From Pseudomonas fluorescens (GTDB taxonomy: Bacteria > Pseudomonadota > Gammaproteobacteria > Pseudomonadales > Pseudomonadaceae), in contig NZ_MRST01000016.1 of assembly GCF_001902145.1 (NCBI RefSeq), forward strand, positions 1-64,000: a stretch of 64,000 bases of DNA, given 5' to 3'. Shown piece by piece: positions 21,450-29,954 of the stretch; positions within the stretch are counted from its first letter, which is position 1, and every line of letters begins with the position of its first letter. The notes beneath the pieces were generated by a model. That model worked only from the letters and a program-made list of their open reading frames with translations. It was not told the origin of the DNA and made no database searches. Made by a program: the position numbers and the translations under genes.

Positions 21450-23714
21450 TCAGCGTGCGGTGATTTTCCAGGCACGGTGGATCTTGGCATTGCGCGCAAA
21501 ATCCGGGTCGATGGTCTTGTCGCTGATTTCCTCGACCGCATAGCGTTCGCTGAGGTTGTCTTCCAGTTGGAACTTGCGGAAGTTGTTGGAGAAGTACAGC
21601 ACGCCGCCCGGCGCCAGGCGCGCCATGGCCAGGTCGAGCAACTGCACATGGTCACGCTGCACGTCGAAGATGCCTTCCATGCGCTTGGAGTTTGAGAAGG
21701 TCGGCGGGTCGATGAAAATCATGTCGAATTCATCGCGGCTCGCTTCCAGCCACGCCATCACGTCACCCTGTTCCAGGCGGTTCTTGTCGGAGAAGCCGTT
21801 GAGGGAGAAATTGCGACGCGCCCAGTCCAGGTAGGTCTTGGACAGGTCGACGCTGGTGGTGCTGCGTGCGCCGCCCTTGGCAGCATGCACACTGGCTGTG
21901 GCGGTGTAGCAATACAGATTGAGGAAGCGCTTGCCCGCCGCTTCCTTCTGGATGCGCATGCGCATCGGGCGATGGTCGAGGAACAGGCCGGTGTCCAGGT
22001 AATCGGTGAGGTTGACCAGCAACTTGACGCCGCCTTCACTGACCTCGGTGAATTTGCCTTGGGCACTCTGGCGCTCGTATTGCTTGGTGCCGCTCTGACG
22101 CTCACGACGCTTGACCACCACACGGCTCTTGTCGACGTTCAGTGCCTGGGGAATTGCCGCCAGGGCATCGAACATGCGGGCCGAGGCTTTTTCCGGGTCG
22201 ATGGATTTAGGCGCGGCGTATTCCTGTACGTGCACCCAATCGTGGTACAGGTCGATGGCCATGGAGTATTCAGGCATGTCGGCGTCATACACGCGGTAGC
22301 AATCCACCCCTTCGCGCTTGGCCCATTTACCCAACAGCTTGAGGTTCTTCTGCAGGCGGTTGGCGAACATCTGCCCGCCTTCGCTCAAGCGCGCCTGTTC
22401 CACCACGGCGGCCGGGGCGGGCTTGATCGGGTTGCCGTTCTTGTTGTACTGACGCTCTGCTGGCTCGCTCGGGGCCTGGTCGTAGGCCGCTTGCTCACGT
22501 TCGGCCTGACGCTGTTCAGGAGTGCGGCGTTCGCCAGTGACGAACTGATCCGGGTTGACCTTGATCAGCAGCAACTTGCACGGCAATGCGCCGTTCCAGA
22601 ACGAATACTGTTTGTGGCTACGGATACCCATGCGCTTGCCCAGGTCCGGCGCGCCGGTAAACACCGCCGCTTCCCAGCCCATGCAGGCCTGGCGCAGGCG
22701 CTCGCCGAGGTTCTGGTAGAGGTACAACAGGCTGGCTTCATCACCCAGGCGCTCGCCGTAAGGTGGGTTGCAGATGACCAGGCCTTTCTGGTTCTGGTCC
22801 GGGCGCGGCTCGAAAGTACCGACTTCGCCCTGGTACACCTTGATCCAATGGCTCAGCCCGGCGCGCTCGATGTTATTGCGCGCAGGCTGGATCAAGCGTG
22901 GGTCGGCTTCATAGCCACGCACCCACAACGGCGGCTTGTTCATGCCGATAGCGGCACGTTCAGTGGCTTCTGCGTGCAGTTTTTTCCACAGCGCCGGGAC
23001 GTGGCCCAGCCAGGTGGTGAACCCCCACAGTTCACGATTGAGGTTGGGGGCCATGTCGGCGGCGATCATCGCGCCCTCGACCAGGAAGGTACCCACACCG
23101 CACATCGGGTCTGTCAGCGCGCCGCCTTCAGCGGCAATACGCGGCCAGCCGGCGCGGATCAGGATCGCCGCCGCCAGGTTTTCCTTCAGCGGTGCCGCGC
23201 CCTGCTGCAGGCGGTAGCCGCGCTGGTGCAGGCTGTGGCCGGAAAGATCCAGGGACAGGATGGCTTCGCCACGGTCCAGGCGCAGGTGAATGCGCAGGTC
23301 AGGGTTGATCTTGTCGATGGACGGACGTTCGCCGGTCGGGGTGCGCAGTTTGTCGACGATCGCATCCTTGACCTTCAGCGCGCCGAAGTGGGTGTTGTCG
23401 ATGCCCGAGCCGTGCCCGCTGAACTCCACCGCGAGGGTACCGTCGGGGACCATGTGGTCAGCCCATTCGATGTCCAGCACGCCGTGGTAAAGATCCTCGG
23501 CGTCCTTCATCGGGAAGCGCTTGAGCACCAGCAACACGCGGTTGGCCAGGCGTGACCAGAGACACAGGCGGTAGGCGGTTTCCATGTCGGCCATGCCGCG
23601 CACGGCCGAGGTATGCTCGCGGGCTTCCTCAAGGCCAAGCCCGACGGCTTCCTCGATCAGCAGGCCTTCGAGGCCCTTGGGGCAGGTGAGGAAGAGTTCA
23701 AAACGGTCCGACAT
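21450..23714 (-). CDS. rlmL: 23S rRNA methyltransferase RlmL/RlmK (bifunctional)
   Basis: Two fused rRNA methyltransferases: the N-terminal half makes m2G2445 and the C-terminal half m7G2069 (E. coli numbering) in 23S rRNA. The 754 residues contain a THUMP RNA-binding domain (about 45-155), an N6/N2-type motif NPPYGERLGDE, and in the C-terminal half a second SAM-binding domain with IDPPTFSNSKRMEG. The ATG at 23714 is chosen because MSDRFELFLTCPKG is the conserved N-terminus; 73 extra in-frame codons upstream look non-coding. Slightly longer than the 702-residue E. coli enzyme because of a charged inter-domain insert. Confidence 0.95.
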   Translation of the reverse strand: MSDRFELFLTCPKGLEGLLIEEAVGLGLEEAREHTSAVRGMADMETAYRLCLWSRLANRVLLVLKRFPMKDAEDLYHGVLDIEWADHMVPDGTLAVEFSGHGSGIDNTHFGALKVKDAIVDKLRTPTGERPSIDKINPDLRIHLRLDRGEAILSLDLSGHSLHQRGYRLQQGAAPLKENLAAAILIRAGWPRIAAEGGALTDPMCGVGTFLVEGAMIAADMAPNLNRELWGFTTWLGHVPALWKKLHAEATERAAIGMNKPPLWVRGYEADPRLIQPARNNIERAGLSHWIKVYQGEVGTFEPRPDQNQKGLVICNPPYGERLGDEASLLYLYQNLGERLRQACMGWEAAVFTGAPDLGKRMGIRSHKQYSFWNGALPCKLLLIKVNPDQFVTGERRTPEQRQAEREQAAYDQAPSEPAERQYNKNGNPIKPAPAAVVEQARLSEGGQMFANRLQKNLKLLGKWAKREGVDCYRVYDADMPEYSMAIDLYHDWVHVQEYAAPKSIDPEKASARMFDALAAIPQALNVDKSRVVVKRRERQSGTKQYERQSAQGKFTEVSEGGVKLLVNLTDYLDTGLFLDHRPMRMRIQKEAAGKRFLNLYCYTATASVHAAKGGARSTTSVDLSKTYLDWARRNFSLNGFSDKNRLEQGDVMAWLEASRDEFDMIFIDPPTFSNSKRMEGIFDVQRDHVQLLDLAMARLAPGGVLYFSNNFRKFQLEDNLSERYAVEEISDKTIDPDFARNAKIHRAWKITAR

Positions 23715-24117
23715 GGGGCATTCCAGGCTTTTCAGCAATAAGTGAACAGGCGACGCATCACCGGTTCGGTTTTCAATCAAGCACTTTTCTCGAAGAGTGC
23801 TCGCGTGGCACGAATGTGCCGTTCCACCCCGTCTGACGGGCCCTTGAGCCTTTATTGGCGAGGCAGAAGAAGAATGTTGAGCAACAGAAAGAAATATTCC
23901 GACCCTTCGTCGAATAATAACCGAGTGCAACACGCGGGCATTCTCACCAAGGGATTAAACCTTTCCTCTGTGCAGGGCACATCATAGCTGGCTTTGCCCT
24001 ATAAAAGGGGCGAATAACCATCCCAGCTTATGGCTATAGCATCGTTATCGTTACGTGCTTATGACAAAACGATCATTGAATACATGTGACCTATTGGTTA
24101 GAACTCAACACAGGTTG
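23715..24117. other. Divergent intergenic region rlmL / rmf
   Basis: About 400 bp, more AT-rich than the neighbouring genes, holding the promoters of rlmL (leftward) and rmf (rightward). I see no gene here that has both a Shine-Dalgarno sequence and family resemblance. Confidence 0.5.
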
Positions 24118-24246
24118 GCGCCGTTACGGTGCCGACACATTGGCTCGCCACGCCGGCAGCGAGCCCACCAACGGCAGAAAAACTCTGCCCGGCCTTGGAC
24201 AAGGCCGAAGGACATCTAGACAGTCAACAAGTGAGGGAAACACCCT
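24118..24246 (+). ncRNA. Structured 5' leader of rmf
   Basis: Upstream of rmf two clean hairpins can form: GGCTCGC (24142-24148) with GCGAGCC (24159-24165), and CGGCCTT (24190-24196) with AAGGCCG (24201-24207). Pseudomonas rmf genes are known to carry a conserved 5' structure (the rmf RNA motif), and this region is in the right place to be it. Exact boundaries and the transcription start are inferred. Confidence 0.55.
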
Positions 24247-24462
24247 ATGAGAAGACTTAAGCGTGATCCGTTGGAAAGAGCATTTTTACGCGGATATCAA
24301 TATGGCGTTCATGGAAAATCCCGTGAGCTTTGCCCATTTACTCTACCGTCGGTACGCCAAGCCTGGATCAACGGCTGGCGAGAAGGACGCGGCGACAACT
24401 GGGACGGTATGACTGGCACTGCGGGTATCCACAGACTCAACGAACTTCACGCCGTCGGCTAA
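24247..24462 (+). CDS. rmf: Ribosome modulation factor
   Basis: A 71-residue basic protein that helps dimerise 70S ribosomes into inactive 100S particles in stationary phase or starvation. The sequence MRRLKRDPLERAFLRGYQ, the GYQYGVHGKSRE core, and WINGWREGRGDNW are typical of RMF; it is somewhat longer than the 55-residue E. coli form at its C-terminus. GAGGGA precedes the ATG. Expression is probably controlled by the structured leader; a terminator follows. Confidence 0.95.
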   Translation: MRRLKRDPLERAFLRGYQYGVHGKSRELCPFTLPSVRQAWINGWREGRGDNWDGMTGTAGIHRLNELHAVG

Positions 24463-24548
24463 TCAGGGCATTTAATTCCGACACACACCTTTGAATCTGT
24501 AACGACTTAACCACGCGCGCCCCATCCGGGCGGCGGGCTTCGGCCCAG

Positions 24549-24573
24549 GGGCTCCTTTATGGAGCCCTTTTTA
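24549..24573 (+). terminator. Terminator of rmf
   Basis: Stem GGGCTCC / GGAGCCC (24549-24555 with 24561-24567), loop TTTAT, followed by TTTTTAT. It ends the rmf transcript before the convergent pyrD gene. Confidence 0.9.
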
Positions 24574-24588
24574 TTGCCCAGCAGATTG

Positions 24589-25608
24589 TCAGCGCAAAGC
24601 AGCGATGGCGTCCACCGACTGGCGAATCAGCGCCGGCCCTTTATAGATAAAGCCGGAGTACAACTGCACTAGGCTCGCGCCGGCCGCGATCTTCTCAGCT
24701 GCATGCTTGCCTTCGGTAATACCGCCCACCGCGATGATCGGCAAACGCCCAGCCAACTCGGCCGCCAGCACCTTGACGATATGGGTGCTCTTGTCACGCA
24801 CTGGCGCGCCCGACAGGCCGCCCGCCTCGTCACCATGGGCCAGGCCTTCGACGCCCACGCGACTGAGGGTGGTATTGGTCGCAATCACTGCGTCCATCCC
24901 TGAGTCCACCAGGGCCTGGGCCACCAGTACGGTTTCTTCATCGCTCATGTCCGGCGCGATCTTGATGGCCAGGGGCACACGCTTGCCGTGACGCACGGCC
25001 AGGTCTTCCTGGCGCTGGCGCAAGGCTTCGAGCAGTTGCTTGAGGGAATCGCCAAATTGCAGGCTGCGCAGGCCCGGCGTGTTGGGCGAGCTGACGTTGA
25101 CGGTGACATAGCTGGCGTGGGCGTAGACCTTGTCCAGGCATATCAGGTAGTCATCCACCGCACGTTCCACAGGGGTGTCAACGTTCTTGCCGATGTTGAT
25201 ACCCAGGATGCCGGTGTATTTCGCCGCCTGAACCCGCGACAGCAGATGGTCGACGCCGAGGTTATTGAAGCCCATGCGATTAATGATCGCCTCCGCTTCC
25301 GGCAGGCGGAAAATGCGGGGCTTGGGGTTGCCCGGTTGCGGCCGTGGGGTCACGGTGCCGATTTCGACAAAGCCGAAACCCAACTGCGCAAACCCGTCGA
25401 TGGCGGCGCCGTTCTTGTCCAGGCCGGCTGCCAGCCCGACCGGGTTGGGGAAGTCGAGCCCCATCACCGACACCGGCATTTTCGCCGGTGCCTTGCATAC
25501 CAGGCCATTGAGCCCCAGGCGGCCACCAGCACCGATCAGGTCCAGGGACAGATCGTGGGAGGTTTCCGGGGAAAGTTTGAACAACAGCTGGCGGGCCAGG
25601 TTATACAT
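24589..25608 (-). CDS. pyrD: Dihydroorotate dehydrogenase (quinone), class 2
   Basis: Membrane-associated FMN enzyme that oxidises dihydroorotate to orotate in pyrimidine synthesis, passing electrons to quinone. The 339 residues show the amphipathic N-terminal helix of class 2 ([20 protein letters not shown]), the FMN/substrate motif NRMGFNNLG, the catalytic-serine segment [14 protein letters not shown] and C-terminal phosphate-binding glycines (AVGGI ... [10 protein letters not shown]). It is full length and convergent with rmf. Confidence 0.97.
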   Translation of the reverse strand: MYNLARQLLFKLSPETSHDLSLDLIGAGGRLGLNGLVCKAPAKMPVSVMGLDFPNPVGLAAGLDKNGAAIDGFAQLGFGFVEIGTVTPRPQPGNPKPRIFRLPEAEAIINRMGFNNLGVDHLLSRVQAAKYTGILGINIGKNVDTPVERAVDDYLICLDKVYAHASYVTVNVSSPNTPGLRSLQFGDSLKQLLEALRQRQEDLAVRHGKRVPLAIKIAPDMSDEETVLVAQALVDSGMDAVIATNTTLSRVGVEGLAHGDEAGGLSGAPVRDKSTHIVKVLAAELAGRLPIIAVGGITEGKHAAEKIAAGASLVQLYSGFIYKGPALIRQSVDAIAALR

Positions 25609-25693
25609 GGGCGGGCTAGACTCGGATGGCGGTAAAAGGTGGCGGTGATTATAGCCGCGGCGGTGGGTTGCATGCGAGGCATGACACTCGATC

Positions 25694-26161
25694 TCATTGA
25701 CGCTGCGCCATCAAGGCCTCATAGCGCACCCAGATCCTCTCGGCGTAGCGCAGGCGTAATGCCTCACGCTGAGGGCCGGGGCCGGGCCCAACGTTGTAAG
25801 CGCCCACTGCCGTCCAGTTGTAGCCAAAACGCTGTATAAAATCGGCAAGAATCGAGGCGCCTACTTCCACCGACAGGCAAGGTTCGTTCAACAACCGCTC
25901 TTCGGTAATACCCTGCTTGAGCAAACGAGGCAGGTGAATGCTGTTTATCTGCATCAAGCCAATATCCCGTGTGCCGTTTCGGTTGCTGTAGTTCATCGCT
26001 TGCGCACGGTAACCCGACTCGACTGAGGCGATAGCCTGCAGCAACTCCGGCTCGAGATCGTAGCGGCTGGCCGCCTCTTCCCAGCAATAGGCCCATGCCG
26101 GGTTACAGCCCATCAGCACACTGAGCAACAGGCCTTTGCCCCCGGCCCTAACCTTGAACAT
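25694..26161 (-). CDS. IagB/IpgF-like lytic transglycosylase
   Basis: A 155-residue exported muramidase of the type that opens peptidoglycan for secretion machines. Signal peptide about 1-24 (ending NPAWA), then [19 protein letters not shown], the catalytic glutamate E48 in ASVESGYR, the GLMQIN motif, [14 protein letters not shown] and AYNVGPG. These segments closely follow Salmonella IagB, including the paired cysteines in CWEEA and EPCLSV. Its ATG lies 14 bp inside the end of the HilA-like gene, so the pair is coupled, and hilA-iagB is the order in SPI-1. It is the last gene of a four-gene type III secretion remnant. Confidence 0.88.
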   Translation of the reverse strand: MFKVRAGGKGLLLSVLMGCNPAWAYCWEEAASRYDLEPELLQAIASVESGYRAQAMNYSNRNGTRDIGLMQINSIHLPRLLKQGITEERLLNEPCLSVEVGASILADFIQRFGYNWTAVGAYNVGPGPGPQREALRLRYAERIWVRYEALMAQRQ

Positions 26162-26564
26162 TACTGGCCTGACCACAGACGGCGCACAGGTGCAGGACAG
26201 CCCTCGGTTGATCACCCGCGCGTACCGGGCATGTAAAGCGATAGCCCTTGCCATAAATAGTCTTGATAAAGCCTTTGTCGGCCTTCAAGTGCTTGCGCAG
26301 AGAATAAATACAACGCGTAAGTGACTCATCGGCCACCTCGCCCCGGGGCCAGGCCAGCTCCAGCAAACGGTCCTTGGTCATCAGTGCGCCACCGGAGGCC
26401 AGCAGCAACCGCAGCACATGCCCCTCCTTGGGTGGCAGTTGTATTTCCGAGTCCGCGCCTATCAACCGACCATCGCCGTGCAAGGTCCAGCGAGCGAAGA
26501 CCAGGGATGCCGCCGTTTCTTGCGTCACGACGGCCATACGCACCTCTGTATCGACTACTGACAT
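26148..26564 (-). CDS. Winged-helix (HilA N-domain-like) transcription regulator
   Basis: A 138-residue protein that is almost only an OmpR/ToxR-type winged helix (about residues 20-112): LVFARWTLHGDGRLI, LPPKEGHVLRLLLASGGALMTKDRLLELAW, then DESLTRCIYSLRKHL and IKTIYGKGYRF. HilA of SPI-1 has such a domain followed by a long TPR region, which is absent here, leaving a short cysteine-containing tail. AAGGA lies 5 bp before the ATG. The adjacent IagB-like gene overlaps its end. It could still bind DNA; whether it has targets outside this remnant is unknown. Confidence 0.8.
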   Translation of the reverse strand: MSVVDTEVRMAVVTQETAASLVFARWTLHGDGRLIGADSEIQLPPKEGHVLRLLLASGGALMTKDRLLELAWPRGEVADESLTRCIYSLRKHLKADKGFIKTIYGKGYRFTCPVRAGDQPRAVLHLCAVCGQASNVQG

Positions 26565-26701
26565 TCAAATCCTTACTGTATGAACCGGCTCACCTGCCAT
26601 TGGCACGACTATAAAAACCGCCCCGCAGACTCGCGTTAGGAAAAAACCCATTCAATGGCTTTTTTTTGGCCGCTGCCGGTCAGACAATTCGCTTGCCCCC
26701 C

Positions 26702-26917
26702 TTATCGCGATAGCCATTCCTGAAAGGTCTCCTGCAACTCAACCCCTAGCCGGTCCTCCAGCTGCACCAACTCACCTAACGCCATCAATTGTCCATTGAC
26801 CCGCACCTCCACACATCGTGTGACGCCTGGGTCCAAGGGCAGCACTTTTCCCGGCGCGAACGCGGCCAAACGCTTGCGGCTGATCAATTGCTCCTGCAGC
26901 AGTATTTCCAGGTGCAT
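26702..26917 (-). CDS. SpoA (SctQ/FliN C-terminal) domain protein
   Basis: A 71-residue protein consisting of one SpoA domain (VLPLDPGVTRCVEVRVNGQLMALGELVQL, then RLGVELQETF), as in the C-terminal part of SctQ/SpaO of type III secretion and FliN of the flagellar C-ring. Type III sctQ genes often also make a short C-terminal product of this size. The ATG at 26917 is preferred because GAAAAGG precedes it and overlaps the end of the secretin-like gene; a TTG 18 bp upstream is the alternative. No other C-ring or export gene lies near it, so it has no obvious partner. Confidence 0.78.
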   Translation of the reverse strand: MHLEILLQEQLISRKRLAAFAPGKVLPLDPGVTRCVEVRVNGQLMALGELVQLEDRLGVELQETFQEWLSR

Positions 26918-26931
26918 GGACAAATGCCTTT

Positions 26932-27852
26932 TCAAGGGGAAAACTCGCGTTCCGTCCGTAGGAACGCACGTTGCACACGCTCATATTGCGCGGCAGTCAA
27001 CTGAGGTGGCCCGGCCTGCGGGTCGCCACCACCGGTATGCGCCTGCCCTGGCAAGGTTTCATTCAGCACCTGGGCCACATCCAGCTCGGCCAGTAGCGTC
27101 TCGATCGCTTTCACCTGGGCAGGCGAGCCCTTGATCAGCACACTGTTGATATCCGGATAGGCCAGCAACGCAAGGCGGCCGTCGGCCAACTGATCCCTCT
27201 GCGCCCGGGATAGCCGGGCCTGGATCATTGAGAGCATGCCTGGTACCCGGCCCCTGTTGGTACCCACGCCGTGCGGGTGATCCTCCACCGGGAAATTGAT
27301 CACTTGCACCACGCCAAATGCAGGCGGGCGCTCTGGCACCTTGCGAGGGGATCGATCCATCAGTTGCGTCAGCCGCAATATATGATCGACATAGCTGGGA
27401 GGCCCGGATACGTAGAACATGCGCGCCCCGTTTGCGCGCAGCGGATAACGTGACTCATCCAGCCCTGCACGCCGCATGATGCCACGCAGCCTGTCGACAC
27501 TGATATGTTGCAGCGCCACCGCCGAGCTTCTCGCTTCGTCGGCAGCGTAGACGTGCAACACTTGGCCATCGCTGTGCCAGATCAAGCCTTCGCGCGCGGC
27601 GAGCGTTTCAAGGACCTGTTGCGGCGCCGCAAAATCGAACGCTCCGCTCACCTGCCTATTAGCCACGGTACGGCTGGTCACCACGGGCAGGCCCAATGAC
27701 ACAGACAGCGCAGCAAAGAAAGCCGGCAGCCCCTCATCCTGTGCCTGGTACACCTCGCCACAGGCCGTGCGACTGCCCAGCAACAGCGCGGCGCACAGCA
27801 GCACGCTGTACAGCCAGCGACAATTGAGGGTTGCGAGGAAATCAGCGTGCAC
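26932..27852 (-). CDS. Truncated type III secretion secretin (SctC/InvG N-domains only)
   Basis: About 306 residues from a GTG at 27852 (a TTG at 27915 would add 21). An N-terminal signal peptide (WLYSVLLCAALLLGSRTACG) leads into the N0 domain (FFAALSVSLGLPVV ... GAFDFAAPQQVLETLA), the N1 domain with the family motif YVSGPPSYVDHILRL, and an N3 domain ending LLAYPDINSVLIKGSPAQVK. This order and wording follow InvG. The protein then stops after an unrelated 45-residue tail, exactly where the membrane-spanning secretin barrel should begin. It cannot form a pore alone; it may be a decayed gene or a periplasmic ring domain. Confidence 0.8.
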   Translation of the reverse strand: MHADFLATLNCRWLYSVLLCAALLLGSRTACGEVYQAQDEGLPAFFAALSVSLGLPVVTSRTVANRQVSGAFDFAAPQQVLETLAAREGLIWHSDGQVLHVYAADEARSSAVALQHISVDRLRGIMRRAGLDESRYPLRANGARMFYVSGPPSYVDHILRLTQLMDRSPRKVPERPPAFGVVQVINFPVEDHPHGVGTNRGRVPGMLSMIQARLSRAQRDQLADGRLALLAYPDINSVLIKGSPAQVKAIETLLAELDVAQVLNETLPGQAHTGGGDPQAGPPQLTAAQYERVQRAFLRTEREFSP

Positions 27853-27956
27853 CGTGGGAATGCCTGACGGTCTGGCCTGAGGAAGCGGCCATACTGCGAG
27901 GCGCACGAGGTTCAATCATGATGGAAAGTTGACGGCCAGTTGCACCGGCCCACCCA

Positions 27957-27972
27957 TGGCATGTGCCTTGCT
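27957..27972 (+). promoter_or_regulatory. Sigma-54 promoter of nasS-nasT
   Basis: TGGCATGTGCCTTGCT has the GG and GC dinucleotides with sigma-54 spacing (TGGC-N8-TTGCT). The predicted start is near 27983, just before the leader hairpin. It fits nitrogen control through NtrC. Confidence 0.75.
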
Positions 27973-27988
27973 ACGCACTCTGTATCAG

Positions 27989-28012
27989 GCTCGCACCAAC
28001 GGCGGCACGGGC
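27989..28012 (+). promoter_or_regulatory. ANTAR-type leader hairpin of nasS
   Basis: GCTCGCACC pairs with GGCACGGGC (two central mismatches) around the six-base loop AACGGC, which has A at loop position 1 and G at position 4 as in ANTAR target RNAs. A second stem GCCT ... AGGC (28011-28026) could follow and would overlap the terminator's left arm. Confidence 0.6.
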
Positions 28013-28025
28013 CTACGGACAAAGG

Positions 28026-28080
28026 CGTCGTTCCCCTGCAATGGCCTGTAGCGCCAGCCTGGGAAACGGCGTTTTTTTTT
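28026..28080 (+). terminator. Leader terminator (attenuator) of nasS
   Basis: CGTCGTTCCC (28026-28035) pairs with GGGAAACGGCG (28061-28071), followed by nine Ts. Because it lies between promoter and gene it must be read through for nasS-nasT expression, presumably with the help of NasT. Confidence 0.75.
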
Positions 28081-28098
28081 CAGAAAAGGCAGGTATTG

Positions 28099-29298
28099 AT
28101 GAACGATCCGCTGGCTTGGGTAAATGGCAGCGATGCCCCGGAAAAGAGCAGCCTGGACCTTGGGTTCATGGCCCTGACCGATTGCGCCTCGTTGGTGGTC
28201 GCCGCCACCCAGGGCTTCGCCCAACCCTACGGCCTGACACTCAACCTCAAACGCCAGGCATCCTGGGCCAACCTGCGCGACAAGCTGGTCAGCGGTGAAC
28301 TGGACGCCGCCCACAGTCTCTACGGGCTGATCTATGCCGTACATCTGGGCATCGGCGGCGTCGCCGCCAGCCCCATGGCAGTGCTGATGGGGCTGAACCA
28401 GAATGGCCAGGGCATCAACCTGTCCCACGGCCTGCAACAGCAAGGGGTGATCACTCCTGAGGCGTTGAAGTGCCATGCGCACCAAAGTCGGACAAAACTG
28501 ACCTTCGCTCAGACGTTTCCCACCGGCACCCACGCCATGTGGTTGTATTACTGGCTGGCGAGCCAAGGCATTCATCCATTGCAGGATGTGAACAGTGTGG
28601 TGGTGCCGCCGCCGCAAATGGTTGCGCACCTGCAAGCCGGACGCATCGACGGACTTTGCGTGGGTGAACCCTGGTGCGCCAGCGCAGTGCAACAGAACCA
28701 GGGCTTTACCCTGGCGACCAGCCAGGCAATCTGGCCGAATCATCCGGAAAAAGTCCTGGGCTGCACCCAAGCCTTCGTTGACGCGTACCCCAATACCGCA
28801 CGCGTACTGGTCATGGCGATCCTCGAGGCCAGCCGGTTTATCGAGCAGAACCGTGAAAACCGCCGCTCTACCGCCCAGTTGCTCAGTGCCCGTGAATACC
28901 TCGACGCACCTGTGGGCTGCATCGAACCGCGCCTGCTGGGGCACTATGACGATGGCCTGGGCAACCACTGGCAGGATCCCCATGCGCTGCGCTTTTTCGC
29001 CGACGGCGAGGTGAACCTGCCTTACCTCAGCGATGGCATGTGGTTCATGACCCAGTTCCGGCGCTGGGGCTTGCTGCGGGAAGACCCTGACTACCTGGGC
29101 GTTGCCCGGCAAGTTCAGCAATTGGCACTGTATCGCCAGGCTGCCGAGGCGCTGGGCATTACCGCAGGCGACTCGGACATGCGTCACAGCCAGTTGCTCG
29201 ACGGCAAGACCTGGGACGGCAGCGACCCCGCTGGCTACGCCCGCAGCTTCCACCTGCATGCCCTGGCCGATGACGCCAATCGCCAAGCGCTGCGCTGA
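28099..29298 (+). CDS. nasS: Nitrate/nitrite sensor NasS
   Basis: A 399-residue NrtA/CmpA-type solute-binding protein with no signal peptide, so it stays in the cytoplasm. In NasS-NasT systems it binds NasT and blocks it until nitrate or nitrite is bound. The family is recognised from DLGFMALTDCASLVVAATQGFA, the SGELDAAHSLYGLIYA segment and LRWWL-like C-terminal MTQFRRWGLL. The ATG at 28099 follows AGG and gives a fold start directly at the binding-protein domain. nasT starts 13 bp downstream. Confidence 0.9.
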   Translation: MNDPLAWVNGSDAPEKSSLDLGFMALTDCASLVVAATQGFAQPYGLTLNLKRQASWANLRDKLVSGELDAAHSLYGLIYAVHLGIGGVAASPMAVLMGLNQNGQGINLSHGLQQQGVITPEALKCHAHQSRTKLTFAQTFPTGTHAMWLYYWLASQGIHPLQDVNSVVVPPPQMVAHLQAGRIDGLCVGEPWCASAVQQNQGFTLATSQAIWPNHPEKVLGCTQAFVDAYPNTARVLVMAILEASRFIEQNRENRRSTAQLLSAREYLDAPVGCIEPRLLGHYDDGLGNHWQDPHALRFFADGEVNLPYLSDGMWFMTQFRRWGLLREDPDYLGVARQVQQLALYRQAAEALGITAGDSDMRHSQLLDGKTWDGSDPAGYARSFHLHALADDANRQALR

Positions 29299-29311
29299 CA
29301 GGAGCCCGACG

Positions 29312-29887
29312 ATGCTGCGAATCCTGTTGATCAACGACACCCCGCGCAAGGTCGGGCGCCTCAAGGCCGCATTGACCGAGGCCGGCTTCGAGGTGATCGA
29401 TGAGTCCGGCTTGACCATCGACCTGCCCGCACGCGTCGAAACAGTGCGCCCTGATGTGATCCTGATCGATACCGAGTCACCCGGGCGCGATGTGATGGAG
29501 CAAGTGGTGTTGGTCAGCCGCGATCAGCCACGGCCCATCGTGATGTTTACCGACGAGCACGACCCGAATGTGATGCGCCAGGCCATCAAGTCCGGCGTCA
29601 GTGCCTATATCGTCGAAGGCATCCAGGCCCAGCGCCTGCAACCGATCCTTGATGTGGCCATGGCGCGCTTCGAGAGTGACCAGGCCCTGCGCGCCCAGCT
29701 TCATGCCCGCGACCAGCAACTGGCCGAACGCAAGCGCATCGAGTTGGCCAAGGGCCTGCTGATGAAAATGAAGAACTGTAATGAAGAAGAGGCCTATACC
29801 CTGATGCGCCGCCAGGCCATGAGCCGTCAACAGAAACTGATCCAGGTGGCGGAGCAGATTATTGCCATGAGCGAGTTGCTCGGCTGA
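29312..29887 (+). CDS. nasT: ANTAR antiterminator NasT
   Basis: A 191-residue response-regulator-like protein that binds leader RNA and lets polymerase pass the terminators in front of nitrate assimilation genes. The N-terminal receiver-like domain (MLRILLINDTPRKVGRL ... DVILIDTESPGRD) is followed by a helical linker and the C-terminal ANTAR domain (about 135-191, RIELAKGLLMKMKNCNEEEAYTLMRRQAMSRQQKL). AGGAG lies before the ATG. The next sigma-54 promoter begins 3 bp after its stop. Confidence 0.93.
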   Translation: MLRILLINDTPRKVGRLKAALTEAGFEVIDESGLTIDLPARVETVRPDVILIDTESPGRDVMEQVVLVSRDQPRPIVMFTDEHDPNVMRQAIKSGVSAYIVEGIQAQRLQPILDVAMARFESDQALRAQLHARDQQLAERKRIELAKGLLMKMKNCNEEEAYTLMRRQAMSRQQKLIQVAEQIIAMSELLG

Positions 29888-29889
29888 TC

Positions 29890-29905
29890 TGGCTCAGCTC
29901 TTGCT
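29890..29905 (+). promoter_or_regulatory. Sigma-54 promoter of nasA
   Basis: TGGCTCAGCTCTTGCT matches the sigma-54 consensus with correct GG/GC spacing. The predicted start is near 29916. Confidence 0.8.
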
Positions 29906-29919
29906 AAAGAATTCTCACA

Positions 29920-29939
29920 GGTAGCCAACGGCGGTTGCC
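29920..29939 (+). promoter_or_regulatory. ANTAR-type leader hairpin of nasA
   Basis: GGTAGCC pairs with GGTTGCC (seven pairs, two of them G-U) around the loop AACGGC, identical to the loop in the nasS leader and with A1/G4 as in ANTAR target RNAs. Confidence 0.7.
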
Positions 29940-29954
29940 CCTTCACGACAAAGA

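Noticed and set aside
23742..23987. 81-codon frame in the rlmL/rmf intergenic region
   Set aside because: No ribosome binding site and no resemblance to known proteins; the region is more AT-rich and looks regulatory.
26641..26667. A-run, small hairpin and T-run between the SpoA and HilA-like genes
   Set aside because: Only three GC-containing pairs (CCA/TGG) around a five-base loop plus A-T pairs; too weak to call a terminator with confidence, though it could reduce read-through.
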